A stretch of 64,000 nucleotides of DNA, taken from NCBI GenBank assembly GCA_022560025.1, contig JAFISE010000031.1:62001-126000 (forward strand), in the 5' to 3' direction. A program made the translations under genes and the position numbers. The stretch is from Stagonosporopsis chrysanthemi (lineage: Eukaryota; Ascomycota; Dothideomycetes; Pleosporales; Didymellaceae). Of the stretch, positions 32,300 to 45,206 are shown piece by piece. Within the stretch, counting starts at the first letter, position 1. Each line of letters begins with the position of its first letter. Below the pieces are notes generated by a model. That model was given only the letters and a program-made list of their open reading frames with translations, ran no database searches and was not told the origin of the DNA.

Positions 32300-35053
32300 G
32301 TTTTGGTGTGGGTGAATGATGCAACGCAAGGTTGCGCGCTGTGTTCTTCGAGAAAGAGGACTGTTGTCTTTTTTATGTGCAATTGTGGTGTCCATGTTTT
32401 GAGGCGCAGATCAGAAGGTTATGTCAGGTCTGCATGACTTCGGGGTCTTACTTTCCGTTCGACGGGATACCACTGGTTCTCGACGTACAGCCTGGAGCCA
32501 GGCGGTTGAGGCTTCGGCGACCGTTCATCCCTGTTAGTGTTTCTTGTAATCTCAGCCTGACCTTTTATTTCCAATACCAACTCTTTGGTCCTGAAATCTT
32601 TCAAAGAATAACAGTCGCCTCCTTGAAAAGCCTGGTTTATCGTCGCCACAATGGCCAGCGCTCTCGCAATTGAATCCGACGTTGAGCTTTCTCAGAGTGC
32701 CAGATTGTTTATCGCTGCAAGTGTCCACGTGATTACGCGTTGTTGATTACATAACCACTTGGCAATATTGATTTTGAATGACGTATCTTCAACCGTACTT
32801 TTTCTACATGTTGCATAGCTGGAGTTTTGCCCGGTCGTCGAGTGCTGACCTCCTGGTCCTGTGCGTAAGGCACCGACAACGACGAGGCAGACTCGGTCAG
32901 GCCGCAAGCTGGGGCGAGGTGTTGCGTTTCAGATAAGCCTCTGACGTCAAGTGGTACTCAGAGCTCGCGAGATTGCAAGGGACCTTCGCTTTGTGATCAG
33001 ACATTGCGCCGAGCTAAAGGACCATTTTTCGGAAGTCTGTGGTCTCGGCTGATTGATAGAGTATGCACATGCAGCATGAGCATGGAGGGCGCTGCGTAGG
33101 GCGGTCATATTGGCTGGCAGGGCCTGCATGCAGTCGCTTAGCTGCAGAGCTCTCGTCGTGTTGTTGTTGCGACACGGCACGACATGCTCTGCTTCCTTTC
33201 GGTGCGGCGACGCAGGGCCAACTCAGGGCTGCGTACAAGCCCCCCAGGACGTTGCAACGGGTCCTGCATCTTGCCTGCGTGGTGCAGTAAGCCGTACCTG
33301 TGAATGCGGCTCTGCCATTGTCGAGCTCAAGACGTGCATCAAAGCACGCTTGAAAGGAATTTCGGTGGTGTCGCTGTGGGCAGGCACAATCAAAGTGTCC
33401 CATCTAGAACACCGTCGAAGGCAATCGCGTGCCGCCTCACAATTGCGACTGGATGAGACACTTTCGTCTGTTTTAGGTGAATGGCGCGAGGTTGTGGGGA
33501 CCTCCAAACGTGTGGGTTAGTGGCATCTAAGCGGCGGGGTGTGAATCGTTGTGTGGTGTCTGGACCTTCGACGTGCTAAAGATAGTTCAGGAGTCCTTCC
33601 GAATTTGCGGTCTGCATGCTGGCTGAAAGCAATCTAATCGCAGGTGTTGAATGGTGGATTCGGCTTGACGGGGAAGCATGAAGTCCTTCGCAACTGCCCT
33701 TGTGACGTGTTGGCTTCACTGTTAGCGACCTAATCGCAGTCCAAATATAGCCAGATTTCGAACGGAATACCCGTAGACTATTGTGGTACACGTCATATTT
33801 GGTGCTCCGCGAAGAGAGGCCTGCAGCTGATTGTGGCGGGTATGTGGTATTACTTGCGCCGTGATGGGGCTCTGCATTTGGGCTCGGGCATGATCTTTGA
33901 GACAATGAAGCGCCTCGGGTGGCATGTTAAGGTCCGTTGCAAAATTCTGCCTTGCCGTTGGCCCCTTAGTCGCCGATGGAGGCTGAGCACCTATGAGCAG
34001 GAGCTGTTCCCTTGGTGGGGTCTAAAATGTAGACGCATTAAACCGGACAAGCCGCCCAGCTGCTGTCGAAAAGTTTTTTTGCCTGGAACGTTGTTCGTTC
34101 TGTATCTAGGGAGCTCAGGAGCTTCAACATCAGTGCTTATACAGTCCAATGTACTCAATCAGGCCTCGCTGGCCACTGGTGGTTTTCGATCACAGACCCG
34201 CGTATTTCCGACAACTCGCTTCAAAACGCAGTCCCACCAAGGAATATAGCAGAGCGGTCCAGGAATAAGTTCGTCATAGGTCGGTTTGGAGCGGTGCCTC
34301 TCCGCTGCTCCCGTGTCGAATGGATTGGACGCTTGCCTCACTTCACTCCTGGCGGCCAGTCCCGGTAGCCCGCTCCTCAATTTCTAGGCGGTTTGCATAC
34401 CGTCCTTGTCGTACAAGGGACCTCGAAGCACAACAGCTGAGCAACGACGCTGAGTTTTATGTCCGTGATTGGGACGCCGGGTTGGCGAGCAGGACCTCGA
34501 CATGCGATTCGAAACGGCCAGCCCAAAAAGGTAAGCGGTAAACAACACCGCATCTCCTTTCGGTAACAGCAACGTCGAGGAGAGTCGTTGGCAAATCCGA
34601 CCTGGACTCACAGGCCCCGTGCTTAGTGCATGACACAAGCGGGGCTTCTCAACAGGGCCATACGATTTTCTTGCTTTTTTGTCTACTCAGACCGGGCATC
34701 GGTTGAGGTAGCGGTCGCACCGAAGTGTGCTAGATGCACTGCTCCTGCACCAAGGACTGCTAAATTAGTTGTTGCCTTCTTTCACTGTGGAGACAACCGC
34801 AATTCAGGCCAATGCAAGCCCTGTTGCAGTCCCTAAGTGCCAGAGGTCCCTCCGACGCGGCCAATATGTGAGAAGGGCGTTGGAAGCTCCCACGAGCCAT
34901 CACATGTCACGACTCGCTCCAGGACTCTTGCAGGTTACACCTTTGTCGGCGCCGGGTCGTTGTCACAGCGGTCGCGCTGGTTAAGAGTCCCTCGCTGCCG
35001 CGACCGTCTGACGCTGATATACTGAGATAGATTCTCCATAAGTAGTGACGACA
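32300..35053. other. Gene-poor stretch
   Basis: About 2.75 kb with only short, overlapping, domain-free frames (up to ~138 codons). The last few hundred bases are the promoter of the C2H2 gene that starts at 35054. Confidence 0.45.
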
Positions 35054-36933
35054 ATGGCACTCACTCTGGAAATGAATGTTCAGTGAGTTCGTACTCCCTT
35101 GGTTTCCCCGGGCCTGTGGAGTTCTTGCTGACGTTCATCAGACTTAGAGCTGCTTTGAGTCAGGAGCCACAGCATACATTGCCGCACGACGGCCTTCCTC
35201 CCCTGAGTTGGCAGGTTGACTTCCGACCCCTCGTCAATCCTTTGTATCGTGCAGACCTCCAAGCTATAATAACCCCAACAAAACCGCCACGCCGAGGCCT
35301 CCGAGCGCAGTTGCGTGAGTTCTTCTTTGGCTGGGCCGGGCATACAAGGAACAAACCTCAGCTACATCTCGACACCCGAGGGTTCTCTGAGCTCAGTGGG
35401 TCAGATCCGCCAAGCTCAAGTTGTAGCCACAACATGGCTGACGACAAATATTCACCTTGGCTCAGCGAGATGTCGCCTACTAGTTTGCCGAGCGAGCTAT
35501 ACAGCCCTCCTTCGGTTAGCCCGAGCGACTGCGGAGGTGCATTGAGTTCTTCGACATCCAGCAGACTTCCACGGTACGACTCACAGCAGAGGCAAGCATG
35601 TGTTGAATCAAAACATGTCACCCCTCCGATGGTTGAATTGTCGAGCGGTTGGGGCAAGGCCCATGCCCCGATGGCGGCTCCCCCTCTTACATCGAGTTAC
35701 CATGCTTCTGGCACGCCGATCGCTGAGTTGCCGTGTGATTGGGATCGAATCCATGCCCCAAAGATGCAGCATCAAATATGTGCTCAGCAGCACACCATGC
35801 GTACGCAGGAACTTGATGGTAACGCCTACTATCCATCAGGTGCTACTCATTTCGAGTCGCGTCGAGTGCGTTCTCTTGATGTGGCAATACTCGATCATAC
35901 GCAAGCTCTTCCTGCCCTTTCGCCACAAACATTATCTCATAAATCTTCGCCCATTGCACCGACCACTCCCGTCTCAGCCGGTGATGACATCTCCACGTGG
36001 TCTGGAGAAACTCACATTGCGTTTGCGAATGCGATATCACCTCATGACAACTTTGATCCTCAAAAGCATCATGCTTGGGCCGGGCAACCTTACGTTCGAC
36101 CTTCGCCAAACGATTATGTGTCTTCGAACTTTGCCGGTTCAACCCTTGTTGATTTTAGCTTCGAGGGCCTCTCGACCCCGAGTGCACAATTGCCCGTGGG
36201 CAAACAAGTCAGCATTGATGCACATGTTGGTTGGCCGCAGACGAACCATGCGGCTTCTCAACCCAATTCACAACATGATAGAGCCGGTCATGAGGGGCCG
36301 TTCGCACCCCGGGGTTGGGTATCGTCCTACCACACTGTGCCACACCCAGCTCTGGACTTGTCTTCCAGAGCCCCACATCCTGGTTTGCAGCGATCATACA
36401 CGTCGCCATCTCACCTGGTAGGATCTGAACAGCTTTTACCCTCGGATGCTCGCAGAAGAAATGCATCCTGGCCGATAGGAGTCCACCAAGGAGTCCACCA
36501 AGGGGTCCACCAAGGGGTCTACCAAGGAGTCCACCAAGGGGTCCACCAGGCCTCAATAGCCATCGATGAAGAAGGCTTCAATGAGCCGTTCGATGAAAAT
36601 GAAGCAGTTGACGCGGACGCAAACGAGCTCCGCCCGATCGCTGCTCACGTGGGTGCACCATCAACACTAGTAAGGGCCACACCAGAATCGGTGTTCCCCT
36701 CAGTGAAGTGCGGACGCTGCAGGAAGGTATTCAATGGCCGATACGCGAAAGGCAATAGAAGGCGCCATACTATCCATGTGCATGACCGCGATGGTGTCGG
36801 TTGCAGCCTGTGCGGCAGGAGGTTCAATCGAAGTGATGCCCTGATCAACCATGAGCGCTTGGTTCACTCGCAATTAGGACGCGCAGCGCCTAAGAAGAGG
36901 ACACCAAAGCTTGAAGGGCAAGCCACATACTGA
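35054..36933 (+). CDS. C2H2 zinc-finger protein B (atypical two-finger family)
   Basis: Two exons: 35054-35082 (MALTLEMNV plus two bases) and 35142-36933, giving 606 aa. The 59-nt intron has donor GTGAGT, branch CTGAC, acceptor ATCAG and is phase 2. The long N-terminal region is disordered (Ser/Pro/His/Gln-rich) and carries six tandem GVHQ-type tetrapeptides encoded by a 12-bp minisatellite (36478-36549). C-terminal fingers: finger 1 (~533-557) CGRC with 15 residues before the first His; finger 2 (~564-585) CSLC, classical spacing, helix NRSDALINHERLVH. A basic tail (PKKRTPK) may be a nuclear localisation signal. It is closest to copy A in finger form. Confidence 0.85.
36478..36549 (+). repeat. 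12-bp coding minisatellite, 6 units
   Basis: Six in-frame copies of a unit of the form GGRGTCCACCAA, encoding GVHQ (one copy GVYQ), within the zinc-finger gene at 35.1-36.9 kb. The copies differ at only a few positions, so the array is young. Confidence 0.95.
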
Positions 36934-39900
36934 TGTTAACAAGATGCGCTCCGGATCTCAGGCCTACCTCTCTTGGAGTGGCCGATTTTGAAATCTTTCT
37001 TTCTCGCTTTCGATTCTTATGCCGGCTGGATTTCGGACGATTGATGTCGCCCCAACACCAGGCAGTTTTTACACCACCTTTTGTTTTCTTTATTTCCTCA
37101 CATCTCTCCCTACGCTTCGGAGGGTAGGAAGCAGGTCATGACTGATGAGCCATGACACAGCGCTTTCCTTTTCCTTAATCTCTTACACCCTTTCCTCATT
37201 GTAGTCTAAGACAGGAAAGCAGGGTATGGCGGAGCCATGGTATGGTCCCTGACGGTCTAATAGTGCCGGTAATCAATGCAACGTACCTTCTTTCTACAAT
37301 TGTGCATTTGACCACAAAGTGAGGCCTTGGCATGACGTCTGAAGAACGGCGAAAACCTGGGGTCTGGCGCTGGCTGTGCGCTTGAGAGGCCGACCATAGC
37401 GGCGCCGACTGTGTGCAATCACGAAGATCGCATCTCGGGCTTCCCTGCCAGGCGCATGCAAGAAGCCGTGCAGCAACAAATGTGCTGTTCCTGCGCCGTG
37501 CTAGCGCGCGAGGCCCCCCGGCGGGGCTCGACCCGTAGGATCAGGCTACTTAGCGTCCTTTCTCTTTGTCTCTTTGTGTCATCTTAGAACAAAGAAGACA
37601 ATAGGGCAGCTGTGGAATAGAAATCCGCCAATCGCAGAAGGGGTAAAGGACGTGCCAGAATAAAGAACCCACCTATGACTCGTTTGTGCCGTAGTCCTGG
37701 ATGACTTTGTGTTGTTGCGCGCCATTCGGCCTTGCTCAGCCTACCCTCCCCGAGCTAAGCTAAGCCGGGCGCCTGCGCCTGCCGGGTCGCTGTGGTGATG
37801 CACCTGTCGCATCTCTTGGGTAGCGCGCCGGGCGGTACGACTTCAGCGGAGCTTCCATCCTGGCAACAGCAGCAACTTTCCCATCTTCGGACCATGGAGT
37901 TTGAGGACGTAATGCAACACGGCGTCGGTTGCCTCGTCTGTGTCGCCAAGAAGGCAAACCGCACCAATGCACGCTATGATTTGGGCGGATCTATGACTCC
38001 CTTGCGCAACTGGTGCTGATGCTGCCACGACGACACCGCAAATTTCGATCTGCATGAGTCCACGTATAGTCTTTCAACAGATGGTACGATTGTAGGTCCT
38101 TGTGTTGTTGGCGTTGGGCAGGTGAGCTGAACACCCCGGGCGCAGTTGAGCCGCATTAGGCTGGTTTCGTTGACGGTTGACTGATACCAGCTCAGAGCCG
38201 GCAAACGCAGCAGCGGTTACATCATTTCCGTCGTCCAGATTCATACCAGATCGTCTCGATCTGGCATTGCTGCATCAGGGGCCACAAGCAGGCTAACAAC
38301 TTACTTTTTAGGTCTGATCCGAAGCTTCGGGATGCTGTGGCCGGCTTATGGTCTCGCTTGATCTAGCGAGACGATGTCGGACCAGGATCGTCATCCCAGA
38401 TCAATGAGTGAGTCCATCTTGCGGTGGTGTTTACATATTTTGTGGACAAGTGGGAGTTTTGGACCTTTTGTCGAGCCAATCTTTGACGGGACGGTCCGCT
38501 AGCGCTTGATCTGGCTTCGGTTTTGTTAAAAAGACATAACAATCCTCCACTGCTGTAGAGTGTGTCCCAATTGCCAGGTTTGCGGTCAAATTCAATCAGA
38601 CCTGAAAGGCAACCAAGCTGTCGGGTACGTCTCCTGCACCGTCGACGTTTCTGCGTCGACACTGTATGGGTTCTAAAGCGGATTTTGGGTGGCCTGGCCA
38701 TCAACACGTGGCTGCATGGATCATAGAGGGGCCCGTTTCGAGGGTGGTGCAACGTGGGCGGCAACTGTTGAGTCTTAGCGGCACGTCACGAGTCTTGTTC
38801 TGCGTGCATCCGACAAAGCATACATGCGACGCACAGGTTGCGTGCAGAACGCTGTTTTAGACGGTTTCCTCTGCCAGGGATGACTGTCGATCCACACTCG
38901 AGAATGCGAAGTGTCGGCTAGGTCTGGCTTGTTGATGGCGGCGGATGGATTTGGCCCCACTGAGCGAGGCTAGAGCAAGCTCCGCTGCATCGCTTTTCGC
39001 ACCAAGTGGGACAGCAACAGATTGGTTCGCGAGAAGTGCCGTTGCATGTTCTCAATCGACAATAGCGCCAGATAGGATGCAGAATACCCTGAAAACTGGT
39101 ACAGAATTCGGTGAGCAGCGTGGTAGCGCGTCGTCGAATCGTACAAAGCGACGATAATATACGAGCACTTGACTGTTGCCATGTGGGTAACAGGTCCGCA
39201 TCTAGGTGCGACTTTGGGGGGAGGGGGGGGAGGGCTCAGAAGCCATTTTGTAAACGGCGTTGGGGGGTGCTGGGCAGCGCCCCCTCGGCTTTGCGGAGTA
39301 TTTACTGTTCTTCGCGCGCGCCACCACAAACGACGGAAGTACTTGGTGTTTGGCTGCATCCGAATCGGTTGCCCGGCCATTCGGAGGTGATCTTCCCCAT
39401 GTTGAGGTTTCGGTTCGTTTGTTGCAATTTGGGCGAGGTCAAGCACATCGCTTATCTTGGGTGCTTGCCGGCCTCTGGTGCATCCTACGTCCCCACGTCG
39501 TGCCCCCAGCTTTGGATGCTTAAGCAACTCCGCTGCTGGAGCCCGCAGGTGCCTATGCCAGAATAACGGGATCCTGCTCGGGCAGATGACGGACAGCACA
39601 TCGGTGCCAGGTTGTCGTCATCGCTGAGCCATGTCAGGCCAGTGTACACACGCGTTAGTCTTCGTCGGCTGCTCTTCCCCATGTGCCCATGGACTTCGGC
39701 GGGGAATGGGATCATTGCATCCGGTCCAAAACGAGCGCGCCGGAGGTGGCATCCGCATGCGCCTGCCTGCGAATAGCGCACAGGGTTTTGTCGCAGAGCT
39801 TCTTTGCAGAAGCCAAAGGCCAGGATCCCTGGTGTGAGGCTGATTTGAACAAGTAAGTCTGACCAAACGCCGGTCATTTTATCACTCTCGGCCTCGTCTC

Positions 39901-40592
39901 ACCGCCCAACCCATGTCAAACATAGACACCCGGACAGCGCTTTGTTGCTTCCATGCAGCGCAAGACAGCGGCGGACTGCTTTGCCGTATCCCCATTGACG
40001 TTCAACGGGCGCAAACCGACCCCACGCCAAGCTGATTTCAAGACGACCTGTAGCGTGCAGTGCCGAACCTGGTCATGTAAGGCGCTCTCATCGCGTTTCT
40101 CATGCAGCGGATGGAAGTCACGCCTCAAGACCTGTTCGGGCGCCACGACAGGATACACTCGTATGCTTCCCCTGAGCATCGCGGTAGCGTACTTAGCTTA
40201 GAGATCACAACTGTATCTGGAGCGCGCGTCACACCGTTGTCGAGTGGAGTCGTCCCTGTAGTCCTTGGCGGGTCGTCCCATCGTGTTGCATAGCGCGTCG
40301 TCCCTCGCTCTTATATTAGGTCCATCCGGTCCCTGTTTTACAATACACGATACGACAACCTACATTCCCCCTCTTCGCCTCGGTACCCATTTTGGACTCG
40401 GCATAGACTACACCTCTTTCAGGCCAAGAGCCTCTTGTTTTTCACAGATCTGAATTGTCGCCTGTCGCTCCATTGTCGACTGCCCCTCGCTCGCCGGTCA
40501 GCACGGAACAAAAAGAGTGGTACACCATACCATCGAACACACGTTATTACTCTCGCACCGTCAGAAAGCACTGCTGCTCGCCCCTAGCAAGT
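36934..40592. other. Gene-poor stretch
   Basis: About 3.7 kb. A GC-rich hairpin (stem GCCCC/GGGGC with AG/CT flank) lies at 37510-37529. A short run of G occurs near 39217-39231. Open frames up to ~209 codons (38970-39599, minus) lack domains and overlap others. The last ~150 bases are the leader of the next C2H2 gene. Confidence 0.45.
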
Positions 40593-41913
40593 ATGTCTGG
40601 AGACTTCGGCCACGGTCACTCCGTCGAACCTGGCGCGAATGACTTGATGGACGTTGCAGGCGGTGAAGAGGAGGCCAGCACCAACCCGAACGGTCGATAC
40701 AACATGGTGGAAAACACAGCGTCCATGACTGGTGGTTACCCCTTACATCTTAACCAGGCTTTCGGACAGCCAGAAGGCTACCCACAGGGCGTAGACCCAC
40801 CCCAGATGTCTCCATATCCACCAATGCAGCATGAACGCAACCAACACAACGTTGCTCAGATGTATGACAACAGAGCGAACTTTGCCAACTCTTATGGTTA
40901 CGCCAGTCCAGGTCAGCATATGGTACAAGAACCATTGAATGATCAGGGCCGTGGTCTCTGGATGGAGGACCAGCAGTACTATGGAGCACATGCCGGTGGC
41001 CAGTTGGAACAACAGTCGTACTCGAACACCCAGCCAGGACGTCGAAACGGTGCGATGGATGCCTTCGATCACGAGTATGGCGCTTCTGCTTACGACATGT
41101 ATAACCGGCCGAATTACATGCCTGCTGGCCAACAGGTCGATCCGATGTTTCACGGCGCCATACCTTGCGACTACGCAAGAGGACAGGGAAGCGCGTTCGT
41201 ACCGGGAGATAGACACCCAGAATACCAGGACCAGTTGCGAGACTTTATTGACAGGTTATTCGTTCAGACACAAACGAATCTTGAGACCCCTCTGGTCACA
41301 GTCTCAGAGCGAAACGACTTTTCGACGGCTGATAGGCAAGCCGCAGTCGCCTCCTTGGACGCAATCCACGTGCCATCGTCACAAGAGATAGGTCCGGGGG
41401 ATGTGAATCCAATCACATATGATATTTTGATGAGCGAAGGTAGCTCGGTGATCGTTGATGCCAATGCATCTGATGCGCAGTCATGGTGAGTGGGTGTTCT
41501 TCTCTCGTAAGTTCAACGAGCTAACATCTGACAGGATCACGTCGGACGGCCCGCGTCGGCCTGATCTAAGCTCTCGGATATCCAATGGGCCGCCACTGAT
41601 ATATGCTGATGCCTGTTCCGAGGTCTTCAACTGCCCTTTCGGGGACTGCGATGCCAAGTTCACAGGACAGCACGGTAAAGGCAACCTAGGCAGACACCGT
41701 CGCCATAAGCACCTTGGCCAGATTGTGGAGATTTCTTGCGAGGACAGGTATTGCAGCAAAGTCTTTCTGAGACAGGATGCTCGGCTCAAGCACTATCGTA
41801 AAGAGCACCCCCATTTGGTTCCTGCATCGTCACGGACCACGTCGGCCTCGTATGCCAGCTGCCCGGGGTCTCAATATCCTTCCACACACAGCGACTTCAA
41901 CAATGGCGGTTGA
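40593..41913 (+). CDS. C2H2 zinc-finger protein C (atypical two-finger family)
   Basis: Two exons, 40593-41485 and 41535-41913, giving 423 aa. The ATG at 40593 (MSGDFGHGHSVEPG) is the first in frame; the frame is open upstream but without ATG. The 49-nt intron (GTGAGT, GCTAAC, GACAG) is phase 2. The N-terminal ~290 residues are Gln/Tyr/Gly/Asn/Met-rich and disordered. Finger 1 (~331-357) is C-x4-C with 15 residues before H-x4-H; finger 2 (~366-389) is C-x4-C with classical spacing and the helix LRQDARLKHYRKEH. Likely a DNA-binding regulator. It shares C-x4-C form and intron phase with the copies at 55.1 and 62.3 kb. Confidence 0.88.
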
Positions 41914-44900
41914 AATGAACTCGGAAGGCTGATCTGTGCCTTACACCGTTCGGATGCGTGCGAACATTGTTACTTCCGCGCCCTTTCGCGAATCAGTTTC
42001 GTGGCCCAGGTGTACGTATCGACCTTCCCTAAGTATCTCTTGCCGGATTGTGATTTGGTGCTGGTCTTCCTCTCTCCTCCAAATTGCCCTGGTAACGACC
42101 TTCTCTTTGTTCAGACTCGCTCCTCACTCAACTTGCAAGCGCGTGTTGGTAGAGCGTGCTGTTGCATAGCACACAGGAAGCCCAGGATGCACCAAAAACA
42201 TTGCTTTATTTCCTTCATCAACGTTGGCTTGTAATTGCAAGCTTCAGGGTAGTTGGCGTTATGTAGGGTTTGATATACGTTGTGAGATAGACTCGCCGTA
42301 GTCCTGGCTGACTGACCAGGCTACGTGTACTGATATAGCTGCGGAAGAGCCTCCAGGCTGAAAAAGGCCGGACGCTACAAGGCTTCAAGTAAGATCGGCT
42401 GAATTACCTGTCAGCAGGCAACAGATCTCGACAGCACATGCTGGAACAAGAGAGACCATAAGACTTCTGCCTCGAAGGAGCTGCAGGAGGACTGCATCGA
42501 CCATGTTGAGGGAAGAAGGCAGAGTGCTCACTGCCCAAAGATTGTCGGTGAAGGACAGGACTCGATATGCTGACAGAAAACAGGTAGTGACTACTGCCTC
42601 AAAGTGTCCGTAGAAGGACCGGGCCGGCCTTGGTGATTGAAGAGTGCTTTCGCCCTACGGCAGTCGCGGAAGATTGGACTGGCGGGATGACAAGTGTCAA
42701 AGCTTCGTGGGTACGAGTAAGCTTCATCACGGTTCCATTATCGAGGCGAGTTGGTATCGCGCTGGGCGTGACGCTGCAGCCTTGTGCATACCGTGGGTGT
42801 TGATGAAGAAGAGGCTCGGAGTGAGGGTGAAGAGTCTTGGTGTCTGAACACAAAGTGGGGGAGCCAGTGGTGAGAAGCAGCACTGTCGTACTCATTCCAA
42901 AAGCAGCCTTATCCTAGTCGTGGTTGAAACAAGAGATTGAGACCTTGGCTTGGATGTTCCAGGATCAGCTCGGCAACTGCCAACTTGAGGCGTGACTGTC
43001 ACAGCTAGATAGTGAGGCTAAAGACGACATGACCACATTTCTCCGAGGGAGTTGATGAAATGAGGATCTTCGACTCGGATTTTGTTCCTCAGTGTGCGCG
43101 AACGAGTTGTTCTTGTGGGGCTGCTAGCGTTAGACTTTAGTCGGAGGCCTGCCCGCAGTTTAGAATCCACATTAGGCCGCATCTTCGCAGGGGGGTCTTC
43201 GGAATGACATGTTGAATCCTGACAGACATCTCTACCCCTATCGACAGCTCAGATCGATTGGTCGCTGCCCAAAGGTATGAGTCGAAGCCTCAAGCCAGTC
43301 ACTGAGAAATTGAGCCAGCAGGAAGGTTCTTCCTGTACGAGCAGCGCCTTCACCGCTCTTGCCACGAAGCATGCCCATGGAGCACCATATATGCACACTG
43401 ACGCTTCCATCAACAGTCGTATGCGCCCAATCATGCACGATTGAGGCAATGCTGCTACGCTGTTCGATGGCGGCGTGACATTACGCCCCATCACATGCTT
43501 CTACACCCGCCTGGCCGTTCACCACCTCTAGATGATATTTCTTATTATCATTGCAACCTACCTGCCCCCAGTACTGATTGGTTAGGGCATGTTCAACTAC
43601 CAATACAATCCCCGCTCAATGCATATGGCGCTCGCATGCAAAGCCATGCAAGGACCAATGGCAACTTTCAGACGACCATTCTCTGAGATGTTCTTAGAAG
43701 GATGCACACCAGTTCATTCTAGCCCGGCTTGTCAGCTCTTGATCGTTGGAATCATCACGTTTCATTGGCAGTAGGGTGTGTAGTGAAGAGCTGACCAAGT
43801 ATTTGCATCTTCCCCTGTGGCAAACACAGCCCCATCGCCACCAGGAATGACGGCCCTCAGCGCACGCGACTTTCAGAACCTTCTCCAAAATATAAGACTC
43901 TTCGCAAACTCGCATCGACTTATCAAATTACGGTGAGGGTCTTGAGAGAACGACGTTGGCGCTGCATACAGCCTTGCATAGCGCCTCCTGCAGCTGCAAG
44001 CGAAATCGCTGAGACTCGTCTCCTCATGAGGTCGTGGACCTATCAGATCGCCTCAGCATATGCAGCCACAAACACATCGGCCAAAAAACTAAGTACGGGA
44101 AACGACCTAGATTTTGTGATGGCTTTGACCAGCCTCTGATTATGCTGCTCCCAAGGCAAGACAGCGGCACTGCTTTGCGCTTGCTGCTAAGCTTCTCCGC
44201 CATCGAGTAACAGTGTTGCAACATCAAAACCTTTCAAGACAGCATATCATATTCCAAGTCATATCTCTTATGCACCTGTATCTCTACCCCTCCGTCTTAC
44301 CAGCTAGCTGCCCCTGACCATAACAGACGCTTCAGCACCTATCAAGCTCACCAACGCCTCAGCACACGCCTCATCGCCTAAACTTAACACGTACCACACG
44401 AGTTGAAGCCCAGAACCATACCATTGGCAAAATAAACATACTAGATGCCCTGAAAACCCATACCATGACGCAAACAGGTCCAACCTAACAGCCTCACACC
44501 CAACTAAACATACCACAGATCCTGCCCTACAGCACCACCGTACATGTCTAAGCAGCAACTTCGCGTCCACGTGGCCGCTCAACCCCCACAATCTCGTTGA
44601 CAACTGTAAAATGCACATGCACACGCATGCACGAAGGCCCAACCCATCGTGAAGCCGGCAATCTCTCTGCTGGCAAAGCACGTATCCACCCGCAGCCACG
44701 ACGCCACGATCTCGCACACACACAACAATGCGCCGGACCGCTTTGCGTGCTGCGCTGGGGTGAATCGCCGACGTTACGTGGCGGAGATGGGAAGGGCATT
44801 GTGCGCATGAGGCTGATTGGTATGGTACGAGCGACAAAGTGTCGCGTAGGGCTGGAATATGCTACGAGGAATGCTAGGGTGTTGGGAGTTTGTGGGCCAC

Positions 44901-45206
44901 GGGGAGGGATAGGTCACCAGGCCACAACGCTGTCCTGACTTGCTTCACGTGTTGTATTTGCATTGCGTAAAGCTGCGTGTAAGATCAGTATGACAATGTA
45001 TGTTCAAATAAGGTTGAAGTACCCTGTTCGGCTTCGCGGATCAATGTTTTCTCAGCAAGTAAGGTTGGGCCTCTTGGGCAAATGGGACTCGACAGCCTCG
45101 TTTCTTCATGCCCATTTAGCGCCCTCTTATGTGCTGGCACCTTATGCTGACTGCTTACTACCTCAAATCTGCGCCTCTGCCTCAGGGTCTTTCCTGCACT
45201 CTCGAC
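41914..45206. other. Gene-poor stretch
   Basis: About 3.3 kb between the C2H2 gene and the 3' end of the HEI10 gene. Frames are short and antisense-overlapping (longest ~177 codons, minus, 44304-44837) without domains. No repeats of note and no tRNA seen. Confidence 0.45.

Noticed and set aside
35316..35330. A second GTGAGT donor-like site inside exon 2 of zinc-finger gene B
   Set aside because: The frame is open through it and no branch/acceptor pair improves the protein.
37490..37560. GC-rich segment with GGGCTCGACCC, considered as a tRNA T arm
   Set aside because: It folds as a simple hairpin; no acceptor, D or anticodon arm could be found on either strand.
38970..39599. 209-codon minus-strand frame
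   Set aside because: No recognisable family; overlaps plus-strand frames of similar length, and the poly-Pro stretch comes from a G run.
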